A stretch of DNA of 12,971 nucleotides from Ruminococcus sp. (GCA_019417865.1 DYCW01000123.1:1-12971); one strand, 5' to 3'. Positions 1 through 6,768 are shown, counted from the stretch's first letter. Program-made: numbers and translations. Notes: a model not told the origin generated them from the letters alone.

Positions 1-330
1 GGCAGCGTTCAGGTCAAAACAAGCTGCATTGACAGCCCCAATTTCCCGCTGTACAATGCAGGACATCGACGGCGTACTGTATTCACTGGTAATGGTGGTG
101 TCAATCAGCAGTCCGATGTCTGCCGGATCAATGCCGGCAGCGGCAATTGCCTGCTTGGCTGCCTCTGCCCCCATATACCATGTGGGTTCGCCGTCTGAAA
201 CATGCCGGACGCTGATACCGGTTCTTGTCCGAATCCACTCATCATTGGTTTCCACCATCTCTGCCAGATCCGCATTGGTCAGCGTGCAGGGCGGTGTATA
301 ACTGCCAGTGCCTAAAATGTGAATGCCCAT
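1..330 (-). CDS. fabH: Beta-ketoacyl-ACP synthase III (KAS III), N-terminal part, cut by window edge
   Basis: FabH condenses acetyl-CoA (or another short acyl-CoA) with malonyl-ACP to start type II fatty-acid synthesis in the cytoplasm. The 110 visible residues begin MGIHILGTGSYTPP and contain the family signature NDEWIRTRTGI (about residues 29-39). They end in FDLNAA, which in this family directly precedes the catalytic cysteine; the Cys would be residue 111, the first codon outside the window, so catalytic competence cannot be judged here. The start at 330 is preceded by a GGAGG ribosome binding site about 9 nt upstream. The gene is divergent from fabD, which provides the malonyl-ACP it uses. 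Identification is from the N-terminal signature and is secure. Confidence 0.95.
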   Translation of the reverse strand, partial: MGIHILGTGSYTPPCTLTNADLAEMVETNDEWIRTRTGISVRHVSDGEPTWYMGAEAAKQAIAAAGIDPADIGLLIDTTITSEYSTPSMSCIVQREIGAVNAACFDLNAA

Positions 331-352
331 GCAAAAAAATCCTCCGTTCCTA

Positions 353-381
353 TTGTTTCAAATCAAAATTTGTGGTATGAT
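353..381 (+). promoter_or_regulatory. Candidate promoter reading towards fabD
   Basis: TTGTTT (353-358) and TATGAT (376-381) are separated by 17 nt, and the -10 carries the extended TG motif (TGGTATGAT). The spacer contains an inverted repeat, CAAAT-CAAA-ATTTG (359-372), that could be a repressor site. The leader to fabD would be about 200 nt. It would overlap the initial fabH transcript, and a different fabD promoter further right is possible. Confidence 0.4.
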
Positions 382-393
382 AGGAGCATGGAT

Positions 394-408
394 GACTGTG
401 AAACAGTC
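394..408. promoter_or_regulatory. Perfect 6-bp palindrome with 3-nt centre between the fabH and fabD promoters
   Basis: GACTGT (394-399), GAA, ACAGTC (403-408) is a perfect inverted repeat lying between the two candidate divergent promoters, just downstream of both predicted starts. It could be an operator or a small RNA hairpin in either leader. No known regulator consensus was recognised; FapR- and FabT-type sites look different. Confidence 0.3.
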
Positions 409-433
409 CGCCGCACATATTCATACATTTTAT

Positions 434-462
434 ATTATAAAGGATTTCGGCACAATTTGCAA
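434..462 (-). promoter_or_regulatory. Candidate sigma-A promoter for fabH
   Basis: On the minus strand, TTGCAA (462-457) is followed after 17 nt by a perfect TATAAT (439-434). Transcription would start near 427, giving fabH a leader of about 95 nt. The match and spacing are good, but the region is AT-rich, so a chance match is possible. Confidence 0.55.
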
Positions 463-491
463 TGCGGAAACCTGTTATTTTCCGTCGCTTT

Positions 492-553
492 GGAACAAAT
501 CCTATTTTTTGCACAAAATATACGCCTTGTTTTTGTGCATTTTGTTCCTTTTT
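492..553 (+). promoter_or_regulatory. Terminator-like two-part hairpin in the fabD leader (possible attenuator)
   Basis: The outer arms GGAACAAA (492-499) and TTTGTTCC (541-548) pair perfectly, as do the inner arms TGCACAAAA (510-518) and TTTTGTGCA (531-539). Ten unpaired bases separate the arms on the left and one on the right. Five T residues follow (549-553), as in an intrinsic terminator, and the fabD ribosome binding site begins about 17 nt later. A second GCACAA at 450-455 could pair with the same TTGTGC (533-538), which would give alternative folds. The function is inferred. Confidence 0.4.
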
Positions 554-585
554 CCGAAATTCAAACCGAAAGGATGGTTGCAATT

Positions 586-1494
586 ATGACAGTTTCTCTT
601 TTTTCTGGACAGGGTTCTCAGTATATCGGTATGGGTCTGGATCTGTTGGATGCCGATCCGGCACTGGCAGCAATCTATCACACTGCCTCGGCTGTGCTGG
701 GTTTTGATCTGAAGGATATCATTCAGAACAGCAATGCGGAAACGCTTGCCCGTACCATTTATGCACAGCCTGCGATTATGGCAACATCACTCTGCTGTCT
801 GGAGGCAGCGAAAAAACGGGGGTATACATTTGATGCGGTTGCAGGGCATTCACTAGGGGAATATGCTGCTATGGTGGCATCTGGCATGCTTTCTCTGGAG
901 GACGGATTTCGGGTGATCAAGGCACGTTCTGAGGCAATGGATGCGGCTGCACAGCAGGCAGACGGTGCCATGTGTGCCATTCTGAAGCTGAAGCCGGAAG
1001 AAGTGGAGCGGATCTGTGCAGAAACAGAGGGCTATGTGGTGCCGGCAAACTATAACTCCAGCGTACAGACGGTTATTGCTGGAGACAAGCCGGCAGTAGA
1101 AGCTGCCGCTGCTGCGTGTGCAGCATTAAAGGGACGTGCCGTGCCACTTGCCGTTGCCAGTGCATTCCATACGAAACGCATGCAGTCGGCGGCAGACGCA
1201 TTTTACACTGCGATGCAAGACGTCACCTTCCAAAAACCAGAAGTCCGTTTCTATTCCAATGTACTTGGCACAGAACTCACCGATTTTTCGGATATGCCGT
1301 CTCTGCTGGCAAAGCATATTGTTTCGCCGGTTCGCTTTACACAGGAGTTGGCACAGATGCAGGCGGATGGTGCGGATACCTTTATAGAATTTGGTCCGAA
1401 GGCGGTTTTGACCGGACTGGTGAAAAAGACGCTCAAGAATGTGACTGCAAAGAATTGTGAATCTGTGGCTACCTTAGAAGAGGTGATGGCATAA
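586..1494 (+). CDS. fabD: Malonyl-CoA:ACP transacylase
   Basis: FabD moves the malonyl group from malonyl-CoA to acyl carrier protein, supplying the extender for FabH and the elongating synthases. The 302-residue product matches the usual length of about 300-310. It opens with MTVSLFSGQGSQ (the oxyanion-loop GQGSQ), has the nucleophile elbow GHSLGEYAA with Ser89, Arg114 for malonyl carboxylate binding, and catalytic His195 in ASAFHT. The start at 586 is chosen because AAAGGATGG lies about 9 nt upstream and the protein begins right at the family N-terminus. An in-frame ATG at 574 sits inside that ribosome binding site, and the open frame back to 319 is non-coding leader. It is the first gene of an operon with aroE, whose ATG follows the fabD stop by one base. 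Confidence 0.95.
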   Translation: MTVSLFSGQGSQYIGMGLDLLDADPALAAIYHTASAVLGFDLKDIIQNSNAETLARTIYAQPAIMATSLCCLEAAKKRGYTFDAVAGHSLGEYAAMVASGMLSLEDGFRVIKARSEAMDAAAQQADGAMCAILKLKPEEVERICAETEGYVVPANYNSSVQTVIAGDKPAVEAAAAACAALKGRAVPLAVASAFHTKRMQSAADAFYTAMQDVTFQKPEVRFYSNVLGTELTDFSDMPSLLAKHIVSPVRFTQELAQMQADGADTFIEFGPKAVLTGLVKKTLKNVTAKNCESVATLEEVMA

Positions 1495-1495
1495 T

Positions 1496-2347
1496 ATGGA
1501 GCATTATACCTTAATTGGACATCCGCTGGGACATTCCATGTCCCCGTGGATTCATGAACGGCTGTTTCAGCTTTCCGGACGGGAGGCAAATTATACGCTG
1601 ACAGATCTTGTGGCGGAGGATTTGACCCTGCAAATTGACGACCTACGTGCCCTGAACGGATTTAATATTACGATTCCGCACAAGGTGGAAATCATTCCCT
1701 TTCTGGATGATATGGCAGAGTCTGCCCAGCGGTATCAGTCTGTTAATTGCGTAGTGAATCGGAGAGGAAATCTAATTGGCTATAATACAGATTGTGATGG
1801 CTTTCTGCGTTCCGTGGAATCGTTTCCGCTGAATGGAAAAGTGCTGTTGCTGGGCTGCGGCGGTGTCGGACGAATGATGGCAACGGAAGCGGTGCTGCAC
1901 GGAGCAGATTTGACCATTGGCATTCTGGAGCGGCATTTGCCCCTGGCACATACCTTTGTAGAAGAACTGCGGGAAATGGTTCCCAATGCAAAAGTACGCT
2001 ATGCTCTTACCGCAGAGCTGGAGGAATCGTTTGACTTGTTGATGAACAGTACGCCGGTGGGGATGTATCCAAAAATAGAGGCAATGCCGTTGTCGGAGGA
2101 GCTGCTTGCAAAGTGCGAAACCGTCTTTGATGTTATTTATAATCCAACGGAAACCAAGTTGGTGCAGACAGCAAAGGCAATGGGAAAACCGGTCTGCGGC
2201 GGTGCAGCGATGTTGGTCTGGCAGGCAGTCAAGGCACATGAAATCTGGAACGGGGACACCTATTCCAGTGAACAGATACAAACATTGATTGCGGAAATGG
2301 AGGCAGAAATACAGCGTTTATTTCCAATAAAGGAGGAGACAATATGA
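1496..2347 (+). CDS. aroE: Shikimate dehydrogenase (NADP+)
   Basis: AroE reduces 3-dehydroshikimate to shikimate, the fourth step of chorismate and aromatic amino-acid synthesis, in the cytoplasm. The 283-residue protein has the full family pattern. It carries the substrate-binding GHPLGHSMSP near the N-terminus, NITIPHK with catalytic Lys63, GYNTDCDGF with Asn97 and catalytic Asp99, the dinucleotide-binding GCGGVG at 120-125, NSTPVGM, and the C-terminal GGAAMLVWQA motif. The glycine loop reads GCGGVGR instead of the common GAGGAAR, which should still allow a Rossmann turn. Its start follows the fabD stop by one base, with a GAGGTGA-like site inside the end of fabD. It overlaps aroK by ATGA, so translation is probably coupled. 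Confidence 0.95.
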   Translation: MEHYTLIGHPLGHSMSPWIHERLFQLSGREANYTLTDLVAEDLTLQIDDLRALNGFNITIPHKVEIIPFLDDMAESAQRYQSVNCVVNRRGNLIGYNTDCDGFLRSVESFPLNGKVLLLGCGGVGRMMATEAVLHGADLTIGILERHLPLAHTFVEELREMVPNAKVRYALTAELEESFDLLMNSTPVGMYPKIEAMPLSEELLAKCETVFDVIYNPTETKLVQTAKAMGKPVCGGAAMLVWQAVKAHEIWNGDTYSSEQIQTLIAEMEAEIQRLFPIKEETI

Positions 2348-2874
2348 CACTGTTTCTATGCGGATTTATGGGATGCGGCAAGACAGCACTGGGTCAGGTA
2401 CTGGCAAAGCAGCTGCAAATGCCGCTGATCGATATGGATGAGGAGATTGTCCGTCAGAGCGGCATGACGATTCCGGAACTATTTGAACAGAAGGGGGAAT
2501 CGTATTTTCGAAAGCTGGAATCGGACATGATCAGGACATTGGCACAGCAGACTGGCATTGTTTCCTGCGGCGGCGGTGCAATGGTGAATCCGGTCAATGC
2601 GGTGATTGTCCAGCAGTACGACGGGATTATTGTTTATTTGCAGCAGACATTTGCCGTCTGCTATGAGCGGATTCGGCATGACAAGAATCGTCCGCTTGTA
2701 CAGAGCCATACGAAGGAGGAATTACAGCAGCTGTTTGAAGAGCGGGAGCGTTGGTATCAGGTCAATGCGACTTACTCGGTTCTTGCCGGAAACACGCCGG
2801 AGGAATCTGCGGAACGGGTGATAAAGATTCTGAAAAAATGGAGTCCACAGTTTCTGCCGAAGGAGAAAGTATGA
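2344..2874 (+). CDS. aroK: Shikimate kinase
   Basis: Shikimate kinase phosphorylates the 3-hydroxyl of shikimate with ATP, the step after AroE. The 176-residue product is of normal length. It begins with the P-loop GFMGCGKT (residues 7-14), then IDMDEEI with Asp30 and Asp32 (magnesium and shikimate), ESYFRKLE with Arg56, SCGGGA (74-79) in the shikimate-binding loop, NRPL with Arg116 in the lid, and ERERWY with Arg136 (substrate/ADP). A strong GGAGGAG ribosome binding site lies in the end of aroE, whose stop overlaps this start (ATGA). The stop in turn overlaps the start of the next gene in the same way. aroK is used as the symbol; aroL is an alternative name for the same activity. Confidence 0.93.
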   Translation: MTLFLCGFMGCGKTALGQVLAKQLQMPLIDMDEEIVRQSGMTIPELFEQKGESYFRKLESDMIRTLAQQTGIVSCGGGAMVNPVNAVIVQQYDGIIVYLQQTFAVCYERIRHDKNRPLVQSHTKEELQQLFEERERWYQVNATYSVLAGNTPEESAERVIKILKKWSPQFLPKEKV

Positions 2875-3254
2875 AATCTTACGGAAAGTGGATGTTAGTA
2901 TTTGTACTGCTTTTGGCTGTGGGAGCAGGTGGCTTTCTGCTGGGGCGAGAAACTGCACCAGATCATACAGCGAGTACGTTGTCTTGGGAGCAATGTGAAA
3001 CCATTTATGTCACGATTCTCGAAAAACAGGACGACTATTTTCATGTGGAAGGGTTATCTGTGAATGATATCAATGGGCAGGGAGAATATCGCTTTTCGTT
3101 GGAGGATGATGTGAAACTGGTCTGGCGTGGCACAGAGATTACCGCAGCGGATTTGCAGGTGGGGGACAATATCGCAATTACGTATAGCGGCGGTGTGCTG
3201 GAATCCTATCCTGCCCAATTCGCACAAGTGCTGCAAATCAAGAAATTGTCGTAA
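2871..3254 (+). CDS. Small membrane-anchored or secreted protein, DUF3221-like
   Basis: The product is 127 residues and of unknown function. Residues about 7-24 (WMLVFVLLLAVGAGGFLL) form one hydrophobic segment after MKSYGK, so it is either an N-terminal anchor or an uncleaved signal with the rest outside the membrane. The remainder looks like a small beta-rich domain ending in VGDNIAITYSGGVLESYPA, which resembles the DUF3221/YobA type of extracytoplasmic domain (a G-D-x-I-x-V strand followed by ESYPA). That resemblance is from memory and moderate. The start at 2871 overlaps the aroK stop by ATGA and has GGAGAAAG in front, so it is the last gene of the fabD-aroE-aroK operon. There is no lipobox cysteine. 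A longer frame exists from 2751, but it lies inside aroK. Confidence 0.75.
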   Translation: MKSYGKWMLVFVLLLAVGAGGFLLGRETAPDHTASTLSWEQCETIYVTILEKQDDYFHVEGLSVNDINGQGEYRFSLEDDVKLVWRGTEITAADLQVGDNIAITYSGGVLESYPAQFAQVLQIKKLS

Positions 3255-3256
3255 AA

Positions 3257-3288
3257 TGACAGGTTTCATTTTGATTCGATGATATAAT
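3257..3288 (+). promoter_or_regulatory. Candidate promoter for the amidohydrolase
   Basis: A perfect TATAAT (3283-3288) sits 40 nt before the amidohydrolase start. No good -35 is at 17 nt; TGACAG at 3257-3262 is the nearest resemblance but is 20 nt away. An AT-rich inverted repeat, AAAATGA (3253-3259) with TCATTTT (3266-3272), overlaps the region and could be a weak terminator of the upstream operon or an operator. Confidence 0.35.
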
Positions 3289-3328
3289 GCAAACAACAAT
3301 CCGTCAAATCAAAAAAGGAGTTATCAAT

Positions 3329-4486
3329 ATGACCATCTATCATGCCGTAATCCACACCATGACGGAAGCTGGCACCATACCACATGGTTTTCTGACGGTG
3401 GAGAACGGAAAAATTACCTGTGTGCAGGCCGGAGACCCAGATTTCATTGCAGAGGGTGACGTGGATGCAGGGGGAAGTGTTCTGCTGCCAGGCTTTATCG
3501 ATGCCCACACCCATCTTGGCATTCTGGAGGACGGGCTGGATTTTGAAGGGGATGACTGCAACGAATGCACCGACCCGTTTACCCCGCACCTGCGTGCCAT
3601 TGATGGTGTCAATCCGCTTGACCGTTGCTTTTCGGAGGCACTGGCTGCCGGTGTGACTACAGTTATGACCTCACCGGGAAGTGCGAATCCCTGCGGTGGA
3701 ACGATGCTGATTCTTAAGACTGCCGGACACTGCGTGGATGAGATGATGCTGGAATTCGGCGGGATTAAATTTGCACTCGGCGAAAACCCCAAGAATGTCT
3801 ATCACGGTCGGGATGAAATGCCGTTTACCAGAATGGCAACCGCTGCGATTATTCGGGAGGGCTTGTACAAGGCAAAGCGTTATCTGGAGCAGTGGGATGC
3901 GGTGGAGGAGGCAGAAGACCAGCCGGATTATGATGCCAAGTGTGAGGCTTTGCTGCCACTGCTGCGGAGAACCTATAAGGCACATTTTCACTGCCATCGG
4001 GCAGATGATATGATGACTGCCATTCGACTTGCGAAGGAATTTCATTTAGATGCTGTGCTGGTGCACGGCACAGAGGGACACCGGATACCGGATGTGATAC
4101 AAAAGGCAGGCGTACCGGTGATTTGCGGTCCGATTCTCTGCGACCGCTGCAAGCCAGAGCTGCAATATCTGGAAATCACCACGCCGAACACGCTCTATCA
4201 GCATGGCATTCCGATTGCCCTTTGTACCGACCATACGGTCATTCCCATCCAGTATCTGCCTACAACAGCTGCTCTGGCAGTAAAGGGCGGCTTGCCCTAT
4301 GAAGCGGCATTGCAGGCAATTACCGTGATGCCAGCAAAGATTCTGGGCATTGCAGACCGTGTGGGCAGTCTTGCCCCTGGTATGGATGCGGATTTGCAGC
4401 TGTATCATGGCGATCCGCTGGACTTGCAGTGTGATCCGTGGCTTGTCATGGTGAACGGAGCGATTGTAAAACATACTATATCATAA
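3329..4486 (+). CDS. Metal-dependent amidohydrolase, imidazolonepropionase-like (COG1228 type), substrate unknown
   Basis: This is a 385-residue cytoplasmic enzyme of the amidohydrolase superfamily: a small beta-sandwich made from both termini and a TIM barrel. VLLPGFIDAHTHLG carries the metal-binding HxH (His60, His62). Further candidate ligands are His221/His223 in AHFHCHRADD, His246 in LVHGTEGH, and Asp301 in LCTDH. The end (GSLAPGMDADLQLY) is the usual closing strand of the superfamily. The pattern resembles imidazolonepropionase-like and prolidase-like proteins that hydrolyse cyclic amides or peptides, but no substrate can be assigned. The start at 3329 is chosen from AAAAAAGGAG 9 nt upstream; a longer frame begins at 3287 without a good site. 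It stands alone between the aro operon and guaB, with its own -10 box and a hairpin after the stop. Confidence 0.85.
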   Translation: MTIYHAVIHTMTEAGTIPHGFLTVENGKITCVQAGDPDFIAEGDVDAGGSVLLPGFIDAHTHLGILEDGLDFEGDDCNECTDPFTPHLRAIDGVNPLDRCFSEALAAGVTTVMTSPGSANPCGGTMLILKTAGHCVDEMMLEFGGIKFALGENPKNVYHGRDEMPFTRMATAAIIREGLYKAKRYLEQWDAVEEAEDQPDYDAKCEALLPLLRRTYKAHFHCHRADDMMTAIRLAKEFHLDAVLVHGTEGHRIPDVIQKAGVPVICGPILCDRCKPELQYLEITTPNTLYQHGIPIALCTDHTVIPIQYLPTTAALAVKGGLPYEAALQAITVMPAKILGIADRVGSLAPGMDADLQLYHGDPLDLQCDPWLVMVNGAIVKHTIS

Positions 4487-4493
4487 AACAACA

Positions 4494-4532
4494 GCACGCA
4501 CTGTCCAAAAATGGATGGTGCGTGCCGCTTTA
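4494..4532 (+). terminator. Hairpin after the amidohydrolase, probable terminator
   Basis: The arms 4494-4506 and 4513-4525 pair over 13 positions (outer GCACGCAC/GTGCGTGC perfect, two G-T wobbles inside) around an AAAAAT loop. It begins 8 nt after the stop. The tail CGCTTTATAT is only weakly T-rich, so termination may be incomplete. Confidence 0.6.
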
Positions 4533-4553
4533 TATGCATGGAAGAATTATTTT

Positions 4554-4725
4554 TTGAAGAAGGTAATTGGGCTTTTTTTCTTTGGGTGGGGTCCTCCTGC
4601 TGTTGGGAATGGGATGGATAACGGCAGCAGAAAAGGGAAACTTGAGTGGGTATACTGTTTCTACGGCAATTTCTTATGGAAATTTTGTATCACAGTATTT
4701 AGATACAGGTATGCCGGCAGATTGA
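4554..4725 (+). pseudogene. Possible decayed or very small membrane-protein gene
   Basis: This stretch has protein-like content split over two frames. From a TTG at 4554 (GGAAGAA about 9 nt upstream) one frame reads as a lysine-starting hydrophobic segment, KKVIGLFFFGWG. At about 4590 the hydrophobic reading continues in another frame as VLLLLGMGWITAAEKGN and on to a stop at 4723-4725. The switch lies by a run of seven T (4573-4579) and a run of four G (4588-4591). Removing one G would join the two into a protein of about 56 residues with one membrane segment. Alternatively the second frame alone (TTG at 4567, 52 residues) is a small gene with a poorly spaced ribosome binding site. The original frame stays open to 4820. 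No family was recognised, and it could simply be non-coding. Confidence 0.3.
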
Positions 4726-4859
4726 AAATGACAGGCGATGGCATGGACATTCTTGTGATTCGCAGTAGCAGCCTGTATTCTCTTCGCACACACGTTATGA
4801 CAAAGAAAAATGCCAAGTAGACAACAAAATCACGCTTTTCCTGCCGTTCTATTGCCAAA

Positions 4860-4899
4860 ATGACAGGACAGCAGTGAAAAAAATAAAAAATCCTGTCAT
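4860..4899. repeat. Inverted repeat with 9-bp arms upstream of guaB
   Basis: ATGACAGGA (4860-4868) and TCCTGTCAT (4891-4899) are perfect inverted copies around a 22-nt A-rich centre. The motif AAAATGACAGG also occurs at 3253-3263, 4725-4735 and 4857-4867, all outside convincing genes. A T-rich loop on the minus strand and no clear U-tail make it a poor terminator. The role is unknown. Confidence 0.45.
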
Positions 4900-4935
4900 C
4901 GAAACCGAAAAAATGCCGATTCCTGCAAAATCGTC

Positions 4936-4964
4936 TTGACAAATGCAGAAAAGTGGAGTAAAAT
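4936..4964 (+). promoter_or_regulatory. Sigma-A promoter of guaB
   Basis: TTGACA (4936-4941), a 17-nt spacer and TAAAAT (4959-4964) form a near-consensus promoter. Transcription would start near 4971, giving a leader of about 150 nt before guaB. A second TTGACA at 5060-5065 lacks a good -10. Confidence 0.8.
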
Positions 4965-4970
4965 AGAAAT

Positions 4971-5107
4971 AATCAAATCAAATACATTACTACAACCGGC
5001 AGGATGCTTGTTCGGGATGAAAAAAGCTGTTTGAGCGTGTTCAGTTAGATTGAATACCCTTGACAGTTTTTGTGTATCCAGACAAAAAATACCGGTTCAG
5101 AAAAAAT
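4971..5107 (+). promoter_or_regulatory. guaB 5' leader, structure unassigned
   Basis: This untranslated stretch of roughly 140 nt was searched by eye for purine-type riboswitch landmarks and none was recognised. AACCGG (4994-4999) is complementary to CCGGTT (5092-5097) just before the ribosome binding site, so a long-range pairing enclosing the leader is possible. No T-box, uORF or terminator was seen. Confidence 0.3.
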
Positions 5108-5120
5108 GGAGGGAACGAAA

Positions 5121-6587
5121 ATGGGAATGTGCGAAAAGTTCGGAAAACAGGGTCTGACATTCGATGATGTGCTGCTGATTCCAACAGAGTCCGATGTTAC
5201 CCCGAATATGATTGACCTGCGGACAACACTGGCTGGAAATGTTCAGCTGAACACGCCGATTATGACGGCAGCCATGGATACCGTGACAGAGGCAGCCATG
5301 GCAATTGCCATCGCAAGAGAGGGCGGTATCGGTATTATTCATAAAAATATGTCCATCGAGCAGCAGGCGGACGAAGTGGACAAGGTGAAGCGGTCGGAAA
5401 ATGGTGTCATTGTCAACCCGTTCTCTCTGACAGAAGACCGTCTGGTTGCCGATGCAGACGAATTGATGGGCAAGTATAAGATTTCCGGTGTACCGATTGT
5501 TGACCGTAGCGGCAAACTGGTCGGCATTATTACCAATCGGGATATGCGGTTTTTGACGGACTACAGTGCCCCGATTTCTGAAGTGATGACCAAGGACAAC
5601 CTGATTACCGCACCAGTTGGCACCACAATGGAAGAAGCACAGAATATCCTGCGGAAGCATAAGATTGAAAAGCTTCCACTCGTAGACGAAAACGGCTATC
5701 TCAAGGGCTTGATTACCATCAAGGACATTGAAAAGGCAGTACAGTTCCCGAACTCTGCAAGAGATGAAAAGGGCCGCTTGCTCTGCGGTGCTGCCATTGG
5801 TGTGACCGCAAATGTTGTAGAGCGTGCCCATGCACTGATTGACGCACAGGTAGATGTGTTGGTATTGGATTCCGCACACGGTCACAGCAAAAATATTATA
5901 GACTGTCTGCGGAAGGTAAAGGCAGCCTTCCCGAATACGCCAGTGATTGCCGGTAATATTGCCACAGCAGAAGCCGCAGAAGCCCTCATTCAGGCAGGTG
6001 CAGATGCCGTAAAGGTTGGAATTGGACCAGGTTCGATCTGTACCACTCGTGTGGTTGCCGGTATTGGTGTCCCGCAGATCACAGCTGTCTATGATGTTGC
6101 TTGTGTGGCAAAGAAGTACGGCATTCCGGTTATTGCTGACGGTGGTATCAAGTATTCCGGTGATATTGTCAAGGCATTGGCGGCTGGTGCAAATGTTGTT
6201 ATGCTGGGTTCCCTGCTGGCTGGCTGTGAAGAATCTCCGGGAGAAACCGAAATCTATCAGGGCAGAAGCTTTAAGGTATACCGTGGTATGGGCAGTCTGG
6301 CAGCTATGGCAAACGGCTCAAAAGATCGGTATTTCCAGGAGGGAGCAAAGAAGCTCGTTCCGGAGGGGGTAGAAGGTCGTGTACCATATAAGGGGAGCGT
6401 GGCAGACAGTATATTCCAGCTGGTCGGCGGCATTCGTTCCGGTATGGGTTACTGCGGCTGTCAGACCATTCCGCTGCTGCATGAAAAGGCAAAGTTTGTA
6501 CAGATTACGGGTGCTGGTCTGATTGAAAGCCATCCGCATGACATTCAGATTACCAAGGAAGCCCCGAACTATTCTGCACATGTATAA
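5121..6587 (+). CDS. guaB: Inosine-5'-monophosphate dehydrogenase
   Basis: GuaB oxidises IMP to XMP with NAD+, the first committed step of guanine-nucleotide synthesis, in the cytoplasm as a tetramer. The 488-residue product has normal family length. It starts with FGKQGLTFDDVLLIP. Two CBS modules occupy about residues 95-210 (SGVPIVDRSGKLVGIITNRD and LPLVDENGYLKGLITIKD). The active-site loop GIGPGSICTTR has catalytic Cys307, IADGGIKYSGD follows (339-348), and the flap GRVPYKG has Arg420. It ends in a C-terminal segment rich in His/Pro. The start at 5121 is chosen because GGAGGGAAC lies 7-13 nt upstream; an ATG at 5106 overlaps that site and one at 5127 is also possible. It is a single-gene unit with its own consensus promoter and strong terminator. 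The CBS modules suggest control by adenine or guanine nucleotides, as known for the family. Confidence 0.97.
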   Translation: MGMCEKFGKQGLTFDDVLLIPTESDVTPNMIDLRTTLAGNVQLNTPIMTAAMDTVTEAAMAIAIAREGGIGIIHKNMSIEQQADEVDKVKRSENGVIVNPFSLTEDRLVADADELMGKYKISGVPIVDRSGKLVGIITNRDMRFLTDYSAPISEVMTKDNLITAPVGTTMEEAQNILRKHKIEKLPLVDENGYLKGLITIKDIEKAVQFPNSARDEKGRLLCGAAIGVTANVVERAHALIDAQVDVLVLDSAHGHSKNIIDCLRKVKAAFPNTPVIAGNIATAEAAEALIQAGADAVKVGIGPGSICTTRVVAGIGVPQITAVYDVACVAKKYGIPVIADGGIKYSGDIVKALAAGANVVMLGSLLAGCEESPGETEIYQGRSFKVYRGMGSLAAMANGSKDRYFQEGAKKLVPEGVEGRVPYKGSVADSIFQLVGGIRSGMGYCGCQTIPLLHEKAKFVQITGAGLIESHPHDIQITKEAPNYSAHV

Positions 6588-6606
6588 AATATAAGTTGTT
6601 TGTATT

Positions 6607-6646
6607 CGGACAGTATCATTTGATTGATACTGTCCGTTTTTGTTTT
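6607..6646 (+). terminator. Strong intrinsic terminator of guaB
   Basis: CGGACAGTATCA (6607-6618) pairs perfectly with TGATACTGTCCG (6625-6636) around a 6-nt loop, followed by TTTTTGTTTT. It is 19 nt after the guaB stop. Confidence 0.95.
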
Positions 6647-6727
6647 ATGAGAAAAAGGATTTTGTCTTGTTGTGATATGTTACAAAGGGAAACCAAGAAT
6701 TTTGTTTATTTTTAACTTAGGAAAGGC

Positions 6728-6756
6728 TTGACAAAACTGGAAAAAGTGGCTATAAT
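6728..6756 (+). promoter_or_regulatory. Consensus sigma-A promoter of the dockerin-protein cluster
   Basis: Perfect TTGACA (6728-6733), a 17-nt spacer and perfect TATAAT (6751-6756). The leader to the first dockerin gene is about 95 nt. A fully consensus promoter suggests strong expression unless repressed. No terminator is visible before 10109, so it could serve all three genes. Confidence 0.85.
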
Positions 6757-6768
6757 AAAGTCATAGAG

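Noticed and set aside
29..301. Plus-strand frame of 90 codons
   Set aside because: It lies antisense to fabH, whose signature motifs are clear on the other strand.
319..585. Upstream extension of the fabD frame and an overlapping frame at 323-589
   Set aside because: The family N-terminus begins at 586 with a suitable ribosome binding site; the upstream translation is not protein-like and contains promoter and hairpin signals.
4661..4942. 93-codon minus-strand frame upstream of guaB
   Set aside because: The translation is rich in Arg, Phe and Cys without domain features, and it crosses the inverted repeat and the guaB -35 box.
4971..5107. Purine-type riboswitch before guaB
   Set aside because: None of the conserved core segments of known purine-sensing riboswitches was recognised in the leader.
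5097..5885. 262-codon minus-strand frame
   Set aside because: It is antisense to the CBS and catalytic regions of guaB and has no family resemblance or ribosome binding site evidence.
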